DNA of 64,000 nt from Streptomyces sp. SAI-127 (GTDB lineage Bacteria; Actinomycetota; Actinomycetes; Streptomycetales; Streptomycetaceae). Location: the NCBI RefSeq assembly GCF_029894425.1, contig NZ_JARXYJ010000001.1, positions 9,816,501-9,880,500 on the forward strand, written 5' to 3'. Each line of letters begins with the position of its first letter. The stretch's first letter is position 1. Position numbers and translations under genes: made by a program. The notes beneath the pieces were generated by a model. The model worked only from the letters and a program-made list of their open reading frames with translations, had not been told where the DNA came from and searched no databases. Shown here piece after piece: positions 17,435 to 26,324 of the stretch.

Positions 17435-19147
17435 ATGAACACGAGTCGCAGCAGAGGAAGAACCCCTGAAACGCTACGTGTCGCGGCGCTGGCGGTGCTG
17501 CTGACCACCGGGGCGTTCACCCCGTCGGCGTCCGCGGACAGCGCGAGAACCGAGACACCCGTCGGGACGAGCGGGGGTGTGACCGAGACCGTCGTACGCG
17601 TGAAGGCACCCCTTCCGGCGTCCTTCGGGGCCCGTCCGGCGGCGTGCGACTGGCTGTCGTATCTGCGCTACCGGTCCTCGTCGGGGCCCGCGTCATCGGC
17701 CGACGCCGACCGGGTCCTGGTCGCTCAACCGGGCATCCTGGAGGGCGCCGGAGCCTTCGACAGCGTCGCCCGCAACACCGTGGCGCGCGCCGCCGAGCAG
17801 GGCCGTCACATCGAGTTCTGGGCCCTGGACCGGCGCTCCAACTGCCTTGAGGACCGCACCGGAATCACCTCCGGCGACCAGCACACCGCCGTCGACTACT
17901 ACTACCGCGGCAAACAGGTCCAGGGCCGCACCTTCGCCGGGTTCGTCGGCAACGACAAGCTCGGATGGATGGCGAAGCTCGGCATCGAGCAGACCGTGCG
18001 CGACGAGTACGACCTGCTCGCCGCCGAGTTGCCCGACCAGGGCGTCCGCAAGGACAAGGTGCTGTGCGGCGGCCACTCGCTCGGCGGTGTCATCACCGGG
18101 TACTTCGCCGCCGCCGACTTCGACGGCGACCCCGCCACCACCGCCGACGCCGGACACAACCAGTGCGCCGGCTACTTCGCCCTCGACACCACCGTCTCCA
18201 CATCCCTCGCCGACCTGAGCGGCAGCATCCCGGACGACACCAACCTGCCGGACGTGGGCCTCGGTTACGGCGTCGTCCAGGCCGGACTCGACAGCGGACT
18301 GCTCCCACGCTCGCTGTCGGCGCCCGTCCTGCTCAACCCCGAGACCATGACCCTGCTCGCCATCGCGGGCGTGGGCGCCCTGCAGGATCCGGGCGGCGAG
18401 GCCGATCTGCCGAGTTATCTGCCCGCCAACACCAACATCGAGGCCACCAACCGCTTCCTGTTCTCCAAGGACACGGCCACCTTCCTCACCGGCTCACCCG
18501 CGGTGAAGGACTTCCGGCTCACCAACGAGGCGATCCTCGGTTCGCTGATGGACGACCAGTCCGTGCCGCTCGCGTTCCTTCAGAGCAGCGTGGGCTTCTT
18601 CGACGGCGGGCCCATCACCGACAAGAACTTCCCCGCGGCCAACGGGAGTTCGTCGCAGCCGGGCCTCTTCGGCACCGAGTACAAGGCCATTCCCGCACAG
18701 CCGCACGGTCCGCTCTACACCTGGCGCAACTACGACCGGGTCGGCGACCCGGACGACCCCGGGTACCGGTCGTCGGACGGAACCCCGTTCACCGCGGCGG
18801 GCAAGGAGGTCACCGACATCCGGGAGCTGGCGCGCAGCATGGCCGCTCAGCCGCTGGACTTCACCGAGCAGTACTTCCCGACCAAGCTGGTCACCGACAT
18901 CCAGCTGGCCACATCCCCGCAGGTGAAGCGGCTCGTCGTGCACCCCGACGGGCTCACCGCCAACCCGACGCTCACGGTCCTCGCGGGTGACGGACTGCTC
19001 GCCGGCCGGGTCCCCGCCGACCTGCACCCCGTGGTAGCGGACGGCTACCAGCACCTCGACGTGCTGACCGCGGCGCCGGTACAGAACAATGGCCGGCCGG
19101 AGCCGGTGTCCACCGCGCTCACGGAGTTCGCGCGTACACCTCGATAG
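17435..19147 (+). CDS. Secreted alpha/beta-hydrolase (lipase-like)
   Basis: 570 aa from the ATG at 17435 (MNTSRSRGRTPETLRVAALA); a GTG at 17408 is in frame but has its GAGAGG only 1 nt away. The signal peptide is VAALAVLLTTGAF followed by PSASADS. The nucleophile elbow is CGGHSLGG near residue 220, embedded in DKVLCGGHSLGGVITGYFAAADF. Paired Cys in the mature protein suggest disulfides, as expected of an exported enzyme. Asp and His partners cannot be assigned by eye. No close named family is recognised; lipase, esterase or polyester hydrolase are possibilities. A strong hairpin follows the stop codon. Confidence 0.8.
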   Translation: MNTSRSRGRTPETLRVAALAVLLTTGAFTPSASADSARTETPVGTSGGVTETVVRVKAPLPASFGARPAACDWLSYLRYRSSSGPASSADADRVLVAQPGILEGAGAFDSVARNTVARAAEQGRHIEFWALDRRSNCLEDRTGITSGDQHTAVDYYYRGKQVQGRTFAGFVGNDKLGWMAKLGIEQTVRDEYDLLAAELPDQGVRKDKVLCGGHSLGGVITGYFAAADFDGDPATTADAGHNQCAGYFALDTTVSTSLADLSGSIPDDTNLPDVGLGYGVVQAGLDSGLLPRSLSAPVLLNPETMTLLAIAGVGALQDPGGEADLPSYLPANTNIEATNRFLFSKDTATFLTGSPAVKDFRLTNEAILGSLMDDQSVPLAFLQSSVGFFDGGPITDKNFPAANGSSSQPGLFGTEYKAIPAQPHGPLYTWRNYDRVGDPDDPGYRSSDGTPFTAAGKEVTDIRELARSMAAQPLDFTEQYFPTKLVTDIQLATSPQVKRLVVHPDGLTANPTLTVLAGDGLLAGRVPADLHPVVADGYQHLDVLTAAPVQNNGRPEPVSTALTEFARTPR

Positions 19148-19160
19148 ACGGACGGTATGC

Positions 19161-19196
19161 GAAGGGCCCGGGAGGAAGCCTCCTCCCGGGCTCTTC
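19161..19196 (+). terminator. Hairpin terminator of the lipase-like gene
   Basis: A 16-bp stem with one G:U wobble (GAAGGGCCCGGGAGGA against TCCTCCCGGGCTCTTC) and a 4-nt loop lies 14 nt after the stop codon. It is the first copy of a 60-bp repeat whose second copy is at 19287-19346. Confidence 0.85.
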
Positions 19197-19285
19197 TGTG
19201 CGCTGTCGCTCAGACCTTGCGGGTGACGGACTGCTCGTCGGCGGTGTCCAAACAACGGCCGGACCGAACTGGTGTCCAGACATGT

Positions 19286-19323
19286 GGAAGGGCCCGGGAG
19301 GGAAACTCCTCCCGGGCCCTTCC
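19286..19323 (-). terminator. Hairpin terminator downstream of the cutinase gene
   Basis: A perfect 16-bp stem (GGAAGGGCCCGGGAGG with CCTCCCGGGCCCTTCC) and a GAAACT loop lie 12 nt past the cutinase stop codon. As a perfect palindrome it can also stop transcription arriving from the lipase side. Confidence 0.9.
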
Positions 19324-19335
19324 GTCCGCGCTCGC

Positions 19336-19977
19336 TCAGACCTTGCCCGCGGCGAAGGTCGCGGCCGCGTCGGCGTTCGCCGTGTAGCCGAGGTGCGCGA
19401 GTGTGTCGTTGCCGCCCGCTTCGCAGACCGGGTCACCCTTGGCGCAGAAGTCGATGGTGCGGCTCTGGTACGTGCCGGTGACGCTCTTGCCGATCGCCCG
19501 GATCGGGTTGCCGAACAGCAGCACCGCGGCCACCCGTGACTCCAGCGCGGCGGGAATGGTGGCCACGATGGGACTGCCGACCACGGCACCGGCGCTGCTG
19601 ATGCCGATGGAGTTGTCGACGACATTCGCGCCCTGCGAATAGCCGACCAGAATGAAACGCTGATTCGGACAGGCGGCCGCCTGGCTGTTCACGTGGTTCA
19701 CCAGATCCCTGTTGCCCTGCGCGGCCGAGGTGAGGGAAAGGTCCGCGGGGTAGTTCACCTTGTAGCTGCTCACATTCCGGCCCGTGAGTTTCCTCTGGAG
19801 CGCGGAGTACACCGGGTCACCGACGATCAGGCCGAGGTTGCCCGGCTCGAACGTGCCGCGAGCGGCGACGACGTCGATGTCCGAGCAGGCCGCGGCGGAT
19901 GCCGGTGGCGCCGAGACGGTGGCCACACCGGCTCCGCCGACCAGCGAGAGCGCGGCGAGGTACAAGCGAATACGCAT
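19336..19977 (-). CDS. Secreted cutinase-family serine esterase
   Basis: 213 aa from the ATG at 19977, with AAAGGA 5 nt upstream. A Sec signal peptide (LYLAALSLVGGAGVATVSAP, ASA cut site) precedes ACSDIDVVAARGTFEPG, the N-terminal cutinase motif. The nucleophile is Ser in VGYSQGANVV near residue 117; the catalytic Asp is in KGDPVCEAGG and His in LAHLGYT, the family order, with Cys residues positioned for the usual disulfides. It would cleave cutin, polyesters or lipids outside the cell. It follows the PucR gene by 80 nt on the same strand, at the distal end of the PKS operon; cutinase-fold Rv3802c (Culp6) sits in the mycobacterial mycolate locus. Confidence 0.92.
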   Translation of the reverse strand: MRIRLYLAALSLVGGAGVATVSAPPASAAACSDIDVVAARGTFEPGNLGLIVGDPVYSALQRKLTGRNVSSYKVNYPADLSLTSAAQGNRDLVNHVNSQAAACPNQRFILVGYSQGANVVDNSIGISSAGAVVGSPIVATIPAALESRVAAVLLFGNPIRAIGKSVTGTYQSRTIDFCAKGDPVCEAGGNDTLAHLGYTANADAAATFAAGKV

Positions 19978-20057
19978 GGGGATCCTTTGAGGGTGGGGCG
20001 TGTGATACGCCTGTGGAAAGGACGTCCCGAAACTTATTCGCTTGACCATGAGAGGTG

Positions 20058-21290
20058 TTATGGACGGGAATTCAGAAATTCCTCGCTCTTTTGTGCCGTG
20101 GTGAGTGCCAGAATGAGATCCAGACGGGCGCCTGGATCGTGCAGGGCGTCACCGAAGACTTTCTCCAGCTGACGCAGCCGATAACGCACCGTCTGCGGAT
20201 GGACATGGAGACGGGCGGCGACGTCGGGCACATTGCTGCCGCTGAGCAGCCACGCCAGCAGCGTCTCGGCGAGCCGCTCGCGCTGCCCCTCCGACACCGC
20301 CTCGAGCGGTGCGAGGGCCCGCCCCCGCAGTTGGTCGAGCATCGGCTCGTCGCTGTGCAGCAGCAGGGTCGACAGGTGGTCCGCGCAGCGCACCACCCCC
20401 TGCCGGGGGAGGATCCCGCGCCCCATCAACCCCAGCGCCCGGACGGCCCAGCGCAACGACTGGGCCGCGTCGGCGAGCGGCACCGTCGGCCCGATCGCGG
20501 CCGGCCGCCCCCGCAGCGCGAGGCTGAACGCCCGGCCCCCGAAGCGCCCGGAGCCGTCCGGGTCGGGGATCAGCATCCGCGGCGGCCGCGACTCCATGTC
20601 CACCAGAGCCCCCGCGGCGGCCAGCGGCCACTCCTCCTCCCGCTGGTCCGGCGTGGCCGCGAGCGCGACGACCGCGACCTGCCTGGGCACCGACCACCGG
20701 GCACCGTGCGCCAGGTCCTGCACCGCCGCGGGTGCGACCGGACCCTCGCCGAGCAGCAGGTCCAGCAGGCGTCTGCGACGCCGCTCGAGCTCGTCGGTGT
20801 TGTGCGCGCGCGCCTCGGAGTACCCGGCAGCGGCCGCCTCCGCGACCTCGTGCACGGTGCGGAAGGCGAGCTCGCCCAGCGCCGTGACCACCGCGGAGTC
20901 GAGGCCGAGTTGCTCGGCCGTCCGGCCCATCAGGCGCCAGGCGTGCAGCCCGCCGACCCGCAGCGCGGACTGCAAGGCGTCCAGGCTGCGCCCCTCCAGG
21001 GCCTCACCGCGCCCGAGTTCGTAGTACGTCGCCGCGATCGCGTCCCCGCGGCCGCGCGGGTCGGCGATGTGGTCGACGAACAGGGTCAGCGCCTGCACCA
21101 CACCGGCTCTGAGGTTCTCGCGGTACGTTCCGTCGGCCGGGCGCGCGTACTCGGGCACCTGCCGGCGGACCTCCTCCTCGACCTCGTCGGCGACGTCCTC
21201 CAGCTGGGCGCGCAGCAGTTCGGCCAGGTCGGGCGGGACCGCGGCGGCGCCGCGGCCCTCCGGGACGCCGTGCGGGGCGGGGGTGGCCAA
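20058..21290 (-). CDS. PucR-family transcriptional regulator
   Basis: 410 aa from a TTG at 21290 (LATPAPHGVPEGRG), chosen because an AAAGGAGGG sequence, a near-perfect Shine-Dalgarno, lies 7 nt upstream; an in-frame ATG at 21413, overlapping the esterase stop by 1 nt, would add 41 low-complexity residues. The N-terminal half resembles an RsbRD-like helical domain (LLRAQLEDVADEVEEEVRRQVP, RTVHEVAEAAAAGYSEARA), the middle is a CdaR-like region, and the C-terminal PucR HTH is LAETLLAWLLSGSNVPDVAARLHVHPQTVRYRLRQLEKVFG. It is the last gene before the cutinase and probably regulates the operon it closes. Confidence 0.88.
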   Translation of the reverse strand: MATPAPHGVPEGRGAAAVPPDLAELLRAQLEDVADEVEEEVRRQVPEYARPADGTYRENLRAGVVQALTLFVDHIADPRGRGDAIAATYYELGRGEALEGRSLDALQSALRVGGLHAWRLMGRTAEQLGLDSAVVTALGELAFRTVHEVAEAAAAGYSEARAHNTDELERRRRRLLDLLLGEGPVAPAAVQDLAHGARWSVPRQVAVVALAATPDQREEEWPLAAAGALVDMESRPPRMLIPDPDGSGRFGGRAFSLALRGRPAAIGPTVPLADAAQSLRWAVRALGLMGRGILPRQGVVRCADHLSTLLLHSDEPMLDQLRGRALAPLEAVSEGQRERLAETLLAWLLSGSNVPDVAARLHVHPQTVRYRLRQLEKVFGDALHDPGARLDLILALTTAQKSEEFLNSRP

Positions 21291-21412
21291 GGGGGGCCCT
21301 CCTTTCACCCGGAAGCGGCTCACCCGCGGGCCGTTGCCCGTGGGGCGAGGGGTAAGTCCTGTGTTGGACGGACGACCCCTGCGTTGCGTTCCGTGCCCCG
21401 ACGGTACCGACA

Positions 21413-22336
21413 TCACTGCGGCACCCCCAGACCTCGGGCGAGCAACGGCCACGACGCGGTGAACTCCTGCTTCCAGTAAGCCCAGCTGTGCCCTCCTCCT
21501 GCGTAGAAGTGTGTGGTGACCGGGATGCGCTGCAGCGCGAGCGTGTCGGTGAAGGCATGGGCGGAGGGCCACAGGGCGCTCTCCAGGGCCTCGGGCAGCC
21601 AGTCACCCGTGCCTCCCGCCAGCCCGCTGCCGCTGGAGACGTACAGGGCGGTGCCGCGCAGTCCCGCGGCCCGGTTCCGCGGGTTGAAGTCGCGCCAGGT
21701 GAGCAGGTTCAGGAACGGATTGCCCCACAGCGACGTGGGCACCAGGTTCTCGCGGGCCACGATGGCGTCCATCAGGGTGGGGACACCGGGCGCCATGGTG
21801 TCGAGGATCCCGCTGTAGGAGGCCGCCGCGGTGAACATGCCCGGGTGCCGTGCCGCGTGCGCCATCGCGCCGTAGCCGCCGGTGGACACCCCCGCGACGA
21901 CCCGTACACCGGAGGCCCGGTAGTCGCGGGCGAGCAGCGCCGGAACCTCCTTCAGCTGGAAGGTCTCGTAGTCGGGCCCGCCGCGCCAGGCGGTGGGGAT
22001 CCCGGTGGGCCCCGCGTCGGGCATCGCCACGATCAGGTCCCGGCCCTCGGTGAAGGCCTCGATGTCCGTCTCCCGCGTCCAGGACGTGTAGTCGTCGTGG
22101 GCCCCGTGCAGCAGGTACAGCACGGGGTAGGTGCGGGTGGGCTGCGAGCCGAAGCCCGACGGCAGGATCAGCCGCACCGGCGCACTGCGGCCGAGCGCGG
22201 CGGAGGACACGGACACGTCGACGGTGCGTGACCCCACCGCGGCGGCGGTCCGGGCGCCGAACAGGACGGCCAGACCGGCACCGGCCGCGGCCTTGGTGAC
22301 GGTACGTCGGGACACTCCGGTGGTGCGACGGTGCAT
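21413..22336 (-). CDS. Tat-exported antigen-85/esterase-D-like hydrolase
   Basis: 307 aa. The signal peptide has a twin-arginine start (SRRTVTKAAAGAGLAVLFGA). The mature domain is the putative esterase family (PF00756) that includes mycobacterial antigen 85 mycolyltransferases and esterase D: PVLYLLHGAHDDYTSW, nucleophile VAGVSTGGYGAMAHAARHP near residue 150, and HFYAGGGHSWAYWKQEF with the catalytic His near residue 287. The acid residue is not certain. It starts 22 nt after the PKS stop and so is co-transcribed with it. In mycobacteria Fbp proteins transfer mycoloyl groups; by context this protein may act on the PKS product, but the family is broad and simple esterase activity is equally compatible. 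Confidence 0.85.
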   Translation of the reverse strand: MHRRTTGVSRRTVTKAAAGAGLAVLFGARTAAAVGSRTVDVSVSSAALGRSAPVRLILPSGFGSQPTRTYPVLYLLHGAHDDYTSWTRETDIEAFTEGRDLIVAMPDAGPTGIPTAWRGGPDYETFQLKEVPALLARDYRASGVRVVAGVSTGGYGAMAHAARHPGMFTAAASYSGILDTMAPGVPTLMDAIVARENLVPTSLWGNPFLNLLTWRDFNPRNRAAGLRGTALYVSSGSGLAGGTGDWLPEALESALWPSAHAFTDTLALQRIPVTTHFYAGGGHSWAYWKQEFTASWPLLARGLGVPQ

Positions 22337-22358
22337 GGCGGCTCTCCTCGGATCACGT

Positions 22359-25300
22359 TCAGCGGGTCCCTTCGGCGAGCTCGCGCCCCAGACGGGCGGC
22401 GATCTCGTCGACGTGCGGCGGGTCGAGCAGCGACAGGTGGTGTCCCGCGACCGGTACGACGGTCAGGCGCGGGCACACCTCGTCCCAGCCCAGCGTCTGG
22501 TCGTCGCGTTCGTAGGCGGGGTCGCGCACGGTGTGCGGAGCGGGCTCCGTGGCCCGGTACAGGACCACCCGCCCGTCGTGAAGGCCCGGCCGGTGGGCCT
22601 CGCCGATCCTCAGGTCCAGGTAGGAGGAGCGCTGGTGCTCCAGGGCGGCGGGCGGCACATCGGCGGACGCGCGCAGGATCCCCAGCACGGTGTCGATGCG
22701 TTCTCCGTCGTCGTCCATCGCGACGAGGTCGTCGTACGGCAGCTCGAGCCGGACCCCGTAGGCGTCGCTGACGTGCCGGGCGAACCCCTCGAAGTGGGCG
22801 CGGAGCCGTTCGGCCGGTGTCCGGTCCGGCTGGGGGAGGGGGCGTACGGAGTCGATGAGGACCACGAGCTCCACGTCCCGCCCCGCCGCGGTCAGTTGCC
22901 GCGCGGTCTCCTGGGCGACGAAGCCGCCGAAGGACCAGCCGCCCAGCAGACAGGGCCCGTCGGGGTGGACGGCCGTGACGGCTTCGGCGTAGCGGCGCGC
23001 CTTCTCGGTCACCGTGGGGGCGTCTTCGAGGCGTTCGAGACCGTACACCGACAGCTTGTCTCCCAGCCGTTCGGCCAGTGCCCGGTAGACGTCGGTCGTT
23101 CCGCCGGCGGCGTGCACGAGGAAGAGCGGGGGACGGCCGGCGGTGACGTGCAGCGGGCGTACCGGCCCCGGCCGGACACGGTCGGCCAGCTCTTGCACGG
23201 TGGTGGCGCCGAGCAGGTCGCGCAGCGGCAGCTCGGTGCCGAACTCGCGCTCGACGGCGGTGCGGACACGGACCGCCATCAGCGAGTCGAGCCCGAGGCC
23301 GGCCAGGGCGGTGGCGGGAGTGACCCGGCCCGCGGGGTGGCCGGTGACCGTGGCGATGTGGTGGCACAGGCGGGCGGCGACGGTGGTGTCCTCGGGCACC
23401 TCGGCCCCGGTTTTCGCGGACGCCGCTGCCGGAAGGTCGGCAGGCACCTCGGGCCGCGTCTTCGTAGGTGCCGACCCCCGCCCGTCCGTCCACCAGTGCC
23501 GCACGTGCTTCCAGCGCGGCGCGGGCAGGTCGACGACCCGCCCCGGCGGCAGCGGCAGCCGTCCGCCCGCGCAGTACAAGGTCCCCACCTGCGTGAGGAA
23601 GTCGGCGCATCCGTCGGCCTCCCGCCGGAGCGTGCCGATCGTGAGGGCACCGGGCACGTTGTCCGTGATGGCCCGGCCCAGGACCGGGTGGGGCGAGATC
23701 TCGACGAAGGCGGTGTGGCCGTCGGCGGCGGCCGCGGCGACGGCCCGGTCCAGCCGCACGGGCCGCCGCAGGTTCGCGGCCCAGTGAGCGGCGTCGAAGA
23801 CACAGTCGCCGCGCGGATCGTCCAGGACGGTGGAGTAGACCGGCACGAGGGGCGCTCTGCCTCCGACGTCGGCCAGGGACTCGGTCAACTCCGCGAGCAG
23901 CGGCTCGACCTGGGGCGAGTGCCCGGCGCCGACGACCCGCATGGAACGAGCCGCCCGCCCTTCCCGCTCCAGCCACCGCACCAGCCGTGCCACCGCCGGT
24001 TCCTCACCGGTGACGACCTTCTGCCCGGGCGAGGAGTGAACGGCGACGTGCACACCGGGGAAGTCCCGGGCCAGCGCGTCGAGTTCGCCGTCGTCGAGGT
24101 CGACGACCGCCATGGCACCGCCCTGCAATCTGCTGAGCAGCCTTGCCCGTACGGCGACGATCCGGGCGCCCTCCGACACGTCCAGCGCACCCGCGCACAC
24201 CGCGGCGGCCACCTCGCCCAGGGAGTGGCCGATGACGGCGGCGGGCTCGACGCCGTAGGAACGCCACAACTCGGCCAGCGCCACCTGGAGTCCGAACAGA
24301 ACGGGCTGGGCCACCTCCAGCCGGTCGAGTTCGCTCCCGGACGCGAGACGGTCGTACAGGGACAGCCCGCACTCCGCGTCGAGCTTCTCCACGGCGGCGG
24401 CGAAGGCGGGCTCCTCGGTGAGCAACAGGCGTCCCATTCCTGCCCATTGGCTGCCGTACCCGGAGAAGACCCACACCGGGCCCGGCCCTACGAGATCACG
24501 CTCACAGGTCACGACCTGCCTGTGCGGGCACCCCTGCGCCAACGCGCCCAGCCCGTCCGTGAGTTCGTCATGGTCCCGGGCGACCACGGCCGCCCGCACC
24601 CCTCCGCGGCCGGTCCGTCCGGCCAGCGTGCGCGCCACGTCGGCGGGATGCGCGGCCGCCGTCCGGAGCCAGTCGGCGAGCCGGGCCGCGGTGTCCCGCA
24701 GCCGCTCCTCGTCCACGTCGGACAGGAGATGGAGCCGGGCCCCGGGCTCCTCGCCCGGTCGCGCGGGCAGCACGCCGGGTCGCCATTCCTCCAGCACCGC
24801 GTGGGCGTTGGTGCCGCCGAACCCGAACCCGGAGACCCCGGCCGTGGCGGTGCCGCCGTAGCGCGGCCACGGCTCGTCCTCGGACACCACCCGCAGCCGT
24901 ACGTCGTCCAGGGCGCTGCCCTCGGAGCAGTGCAGGGAGGGCGGGATGACGTCGTGGTGCAGGGCGAGCACGGTCTTCACCAGCCCGGCGATGCCCGCGG
25001 CGGACTCCAGGTGCCCCAGGTTCGACTTCACCGAGCCGAGGAGCAGCGGCTGGTCGGGGTCGCGGCCCGCACCGAGGACGGCGCCGAGCGCGCCCGCCTC
25101 GATCGGATCGCCGAGCGGGGTGCCGGTGCCGTGCGCCTCGACGTAGTCGACGTGGGCGGGGGTGAGCCCGGCCCGGGCGTACGCGGTGGTCAACAGCGCC
25201 TGCTGGGCGGCCGGGTTGGGGGCGAGGAGGCCGTTGGAGCGGCCGTCGGAGTTGACGGCCGTGGCGCGGATGACGGCGAGCACACGGTCGCCGTCCCGCT

Positions 25301-26324
25301 CGGCGTCGGACAGCCGCTTCAGGAGCACGGCCGCACAGCCCTCCCCGCGGCCGATGCCGTCGGCGTCCGGTGAGAACGGCTTGCACCGGCCGTCCGGCGC
25401 GAGGGCGCCCGCCCGCCGGAACGCCACGGTGACGGTGGGGGAGAGCAGCAGGTTGACGCCCGCGGCGATCGCCGTGTCGCTCTCGCCCGTCCGCAGGCTC
25501 ACGCAGGCGTGGTGCACCGCGACGAGCGAGGAGGAGCAGGCGGTGTCCACGGCCATGCTCGGCCCACGGGTGTCCAGCACATACGCCAGCCGGCCCGCGG
25601 CCACGCTCAGCGCACCGCCCGCCGGCGCCCAGGGATCCACGGCCGCCGGGTCGGCGCCGGTCAGCGCACCGTACTCCGGGGCGGAGACCCCGACGAAGAC
25701 ACCGGTAGCGGTGCCCGCGAGGGACGCGGCCGGGACGGCGGCATGGGCCAGGGCCTCGTGGACGACCTCCAGGAGGATCCGCTGCTGCGGGTCCATCACT
25801 CCGGCCTCACGCGGGGTGATCCGGAAGAAGTCCGCGTCGAACCCGGCGATGTCGTCGAGGTAGCCGCCGTACGGGAGCGCGTCCTCGGGCGGGAAGGGGG
25901 TGAAGTCGCGCCAACGGTCCTCCGGGACCCGTCTGATCGCGTCGATGCCATCGGTCAGTAGCCGCCAGTAGTCGGCCGGGCCGTGTACACCGCCGGGGAG
26001 GCGGCAGCCGAGCCCGATGACGGCGATCGGCTCCGAGGTGGGCGGAGCCACCGCGGCGGGCGTCGGCGGCGGGGGCTGCGACGGCGTACGGCACAAGTGC
26101 GCCACCAGAGCCTCCCCGGTGGGCGCCTCCCACAGCAACGTCGCCGGCAGCTCGCGTCCCGTCAGCCGGGAGAGTTCCCCGGCCAGCACGACCGCTTCCC
26201 GCGAGGACATGCCGAGATCCGCCAGCGGCCGGTCCATCGCGACCTCCGCGACGGCCGTACCGGTCCACGCGGCGACCCGCTCGGCGATCAGACGGCGTAT
26301 CGCGCCCGCGTCCACGGCCCTCAC
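22359..26324 (-). CDS. Pks13-architecture polyketide synthase (ACP-KS-AT-ACP-TE)
   Basis: 1321 aa with a GTG start overlapping the ligase stop by 4 nt. Domains: ACP1 about 1-80, with the FAAL-partner motif DLGMSSREAVVLAGEL (phosphopantetheine Ser41); KS about 100-525 with DTACSSS, EAHGTGTPLGDP and GHLESAAG; AT about 610-900 with GHSLGE; ACP2 about 985-1060 with GLGLDSLMAVRVR; TE about 1075-1315 with GGWSFGG and GHHLSLLDPP. No KR, DH or ER. This order equals mycobacterial Pks13, which condenses a meromycoloyl chain with a carboxyacyl-CoA. The AT selectivity site reads GAGHS, neither HAFH (malonyl) nor YASH (methylmalonyl), so an unusual extender is likely. One condensation would give a 2-alkyl-3-keto acyl product, released by the TE. 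Confidence 0.93.
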   Translation of the reverse strand: MRAVDAGAIRRLIAERVAAWTGTAVAEVAMDRPLADLGMSSREAVVLAGELSRLTGRELPATLLWEAPTGEALVAHLCRTPSQPPPPTPAAVAPPTSEPIAVIGLGCRLPGGVHGPADYWRLLTDGIDAIRRVPEDRWRDFTPFPPEDALPYGGYLDDIAGFDADFFRITPREAGVMDPQQRILLEVVHEALAHAAVPAASLAGTATGVFVGVSAPEYGALTGADPAAVDPWAPAGGALSVAAGRLAYVLDTRGPSMAVDTACSSSLVAVHHACVSLRTGESDTAIAAGVNLLLSPTVTVAFRRAGALAPDGRCKPFSPDADGIGRGEGCAAVLLKRLSDAERDGDRVLAVIRATAVNSDGRSNGLLAPNPAAQQALLTTAYARAGLTPAHVDYVEAHGTGTPLGDPIEAGALGAVLGAGRDPDQPLLLGSVKSNLGHLESAAGIAGLVKTVLALHHDVIPPSLHCSEGSALDDVRLRVVSEDEPWPRYGGTATAGVSGFGFGGTNAHAVLEEWRPGVLPARPGEEPGARLHLLSDVDEERLRDTAARLADWLRTAAAHPADVARTLAGRTGRGGVRAAVVARDHDELTDGLGALAQGCPHRQVVTCERDLVGPGPVWVFSGYGSQWAGMGRLLLTEEPAFAAAVEKLDAECGLSLYDRLASGSELDRLEVAQPVLFGLQVALAELWRSYGVEPAAVIGHSLGEVAAAVCAGALDVSEGARIVAVRARLLSRLQGGAMAVVDLDDGELDALARDFPGVHVAVHSSPGQKVVTGEEPAVARLVRWLEREGRAARSMRVVGAGHSPQVEPLLAELTESLADVGGRAPLVPVYSTVLDDPRGDCVFDAAHWAANLRRPVRLDRAVAAAAADGHTAFVEISPHPVLGRAITDNVPGALTIGTLRREADGCADFLTQVGTLYCAGGRLPLPPGRVVDLPAPRWKHVRHWWTDGRGSAPTKTRPEVPADLPAAASAKTGAEVPEDTTVAARLCHHIATVTGHPAGRVTPATALAGLGLDSLMAVRVRTAVEREFGTELPLRDLLGATTVQELADRVRPGPVRPLHVTAGRPPLFLVHAAGGTTDVYRALAERLGDKLSVYGLERLEDAPTVTEKARRYAEAVTAVHPDGPCLLGGWSFGGFVAQETARQLTAAGRDVELVVLIDSVRPLPQPDRTPAERLRAHFEGFARHVSDAYGVRLELPYDDLVAMDDDGERIDTVLGILRASADVPPAALEHQRSSYLDLRIGEAHRPGLHDGRVVLYRATEPAPHTVRDPAYERDDQTLGWDEVCPRLTVVPVAGHHLSLLDPPHVDEIAARLGRELAEGTR

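Larger units (their letters stand above)
19161..19346. repeat. Pair of 60-bp direct repeats containing terminators and a gene 3' end
   Basis: 19161-19220 and 19287-19346 match at 52 of 60 positions with no gaps, 126 nt apart. Each has the 16-bp hairpin arm, then CGCT(C) and CAGACCTTGC. In the second copy the last block is the 3' end of the cutinase gene on the minus strand (codons for Lys-Val-stop). The first copy preserves the same Lys-Val-stop codons in the intergenic region, preceded by a short open frame without other resemblance. Confidence 0.75.

Noticed and set aside
22131..25373. 1080-residue plus-strand frame across the PKS gene
   Set aside because: Shadow of the PKS; no recognisable domain.
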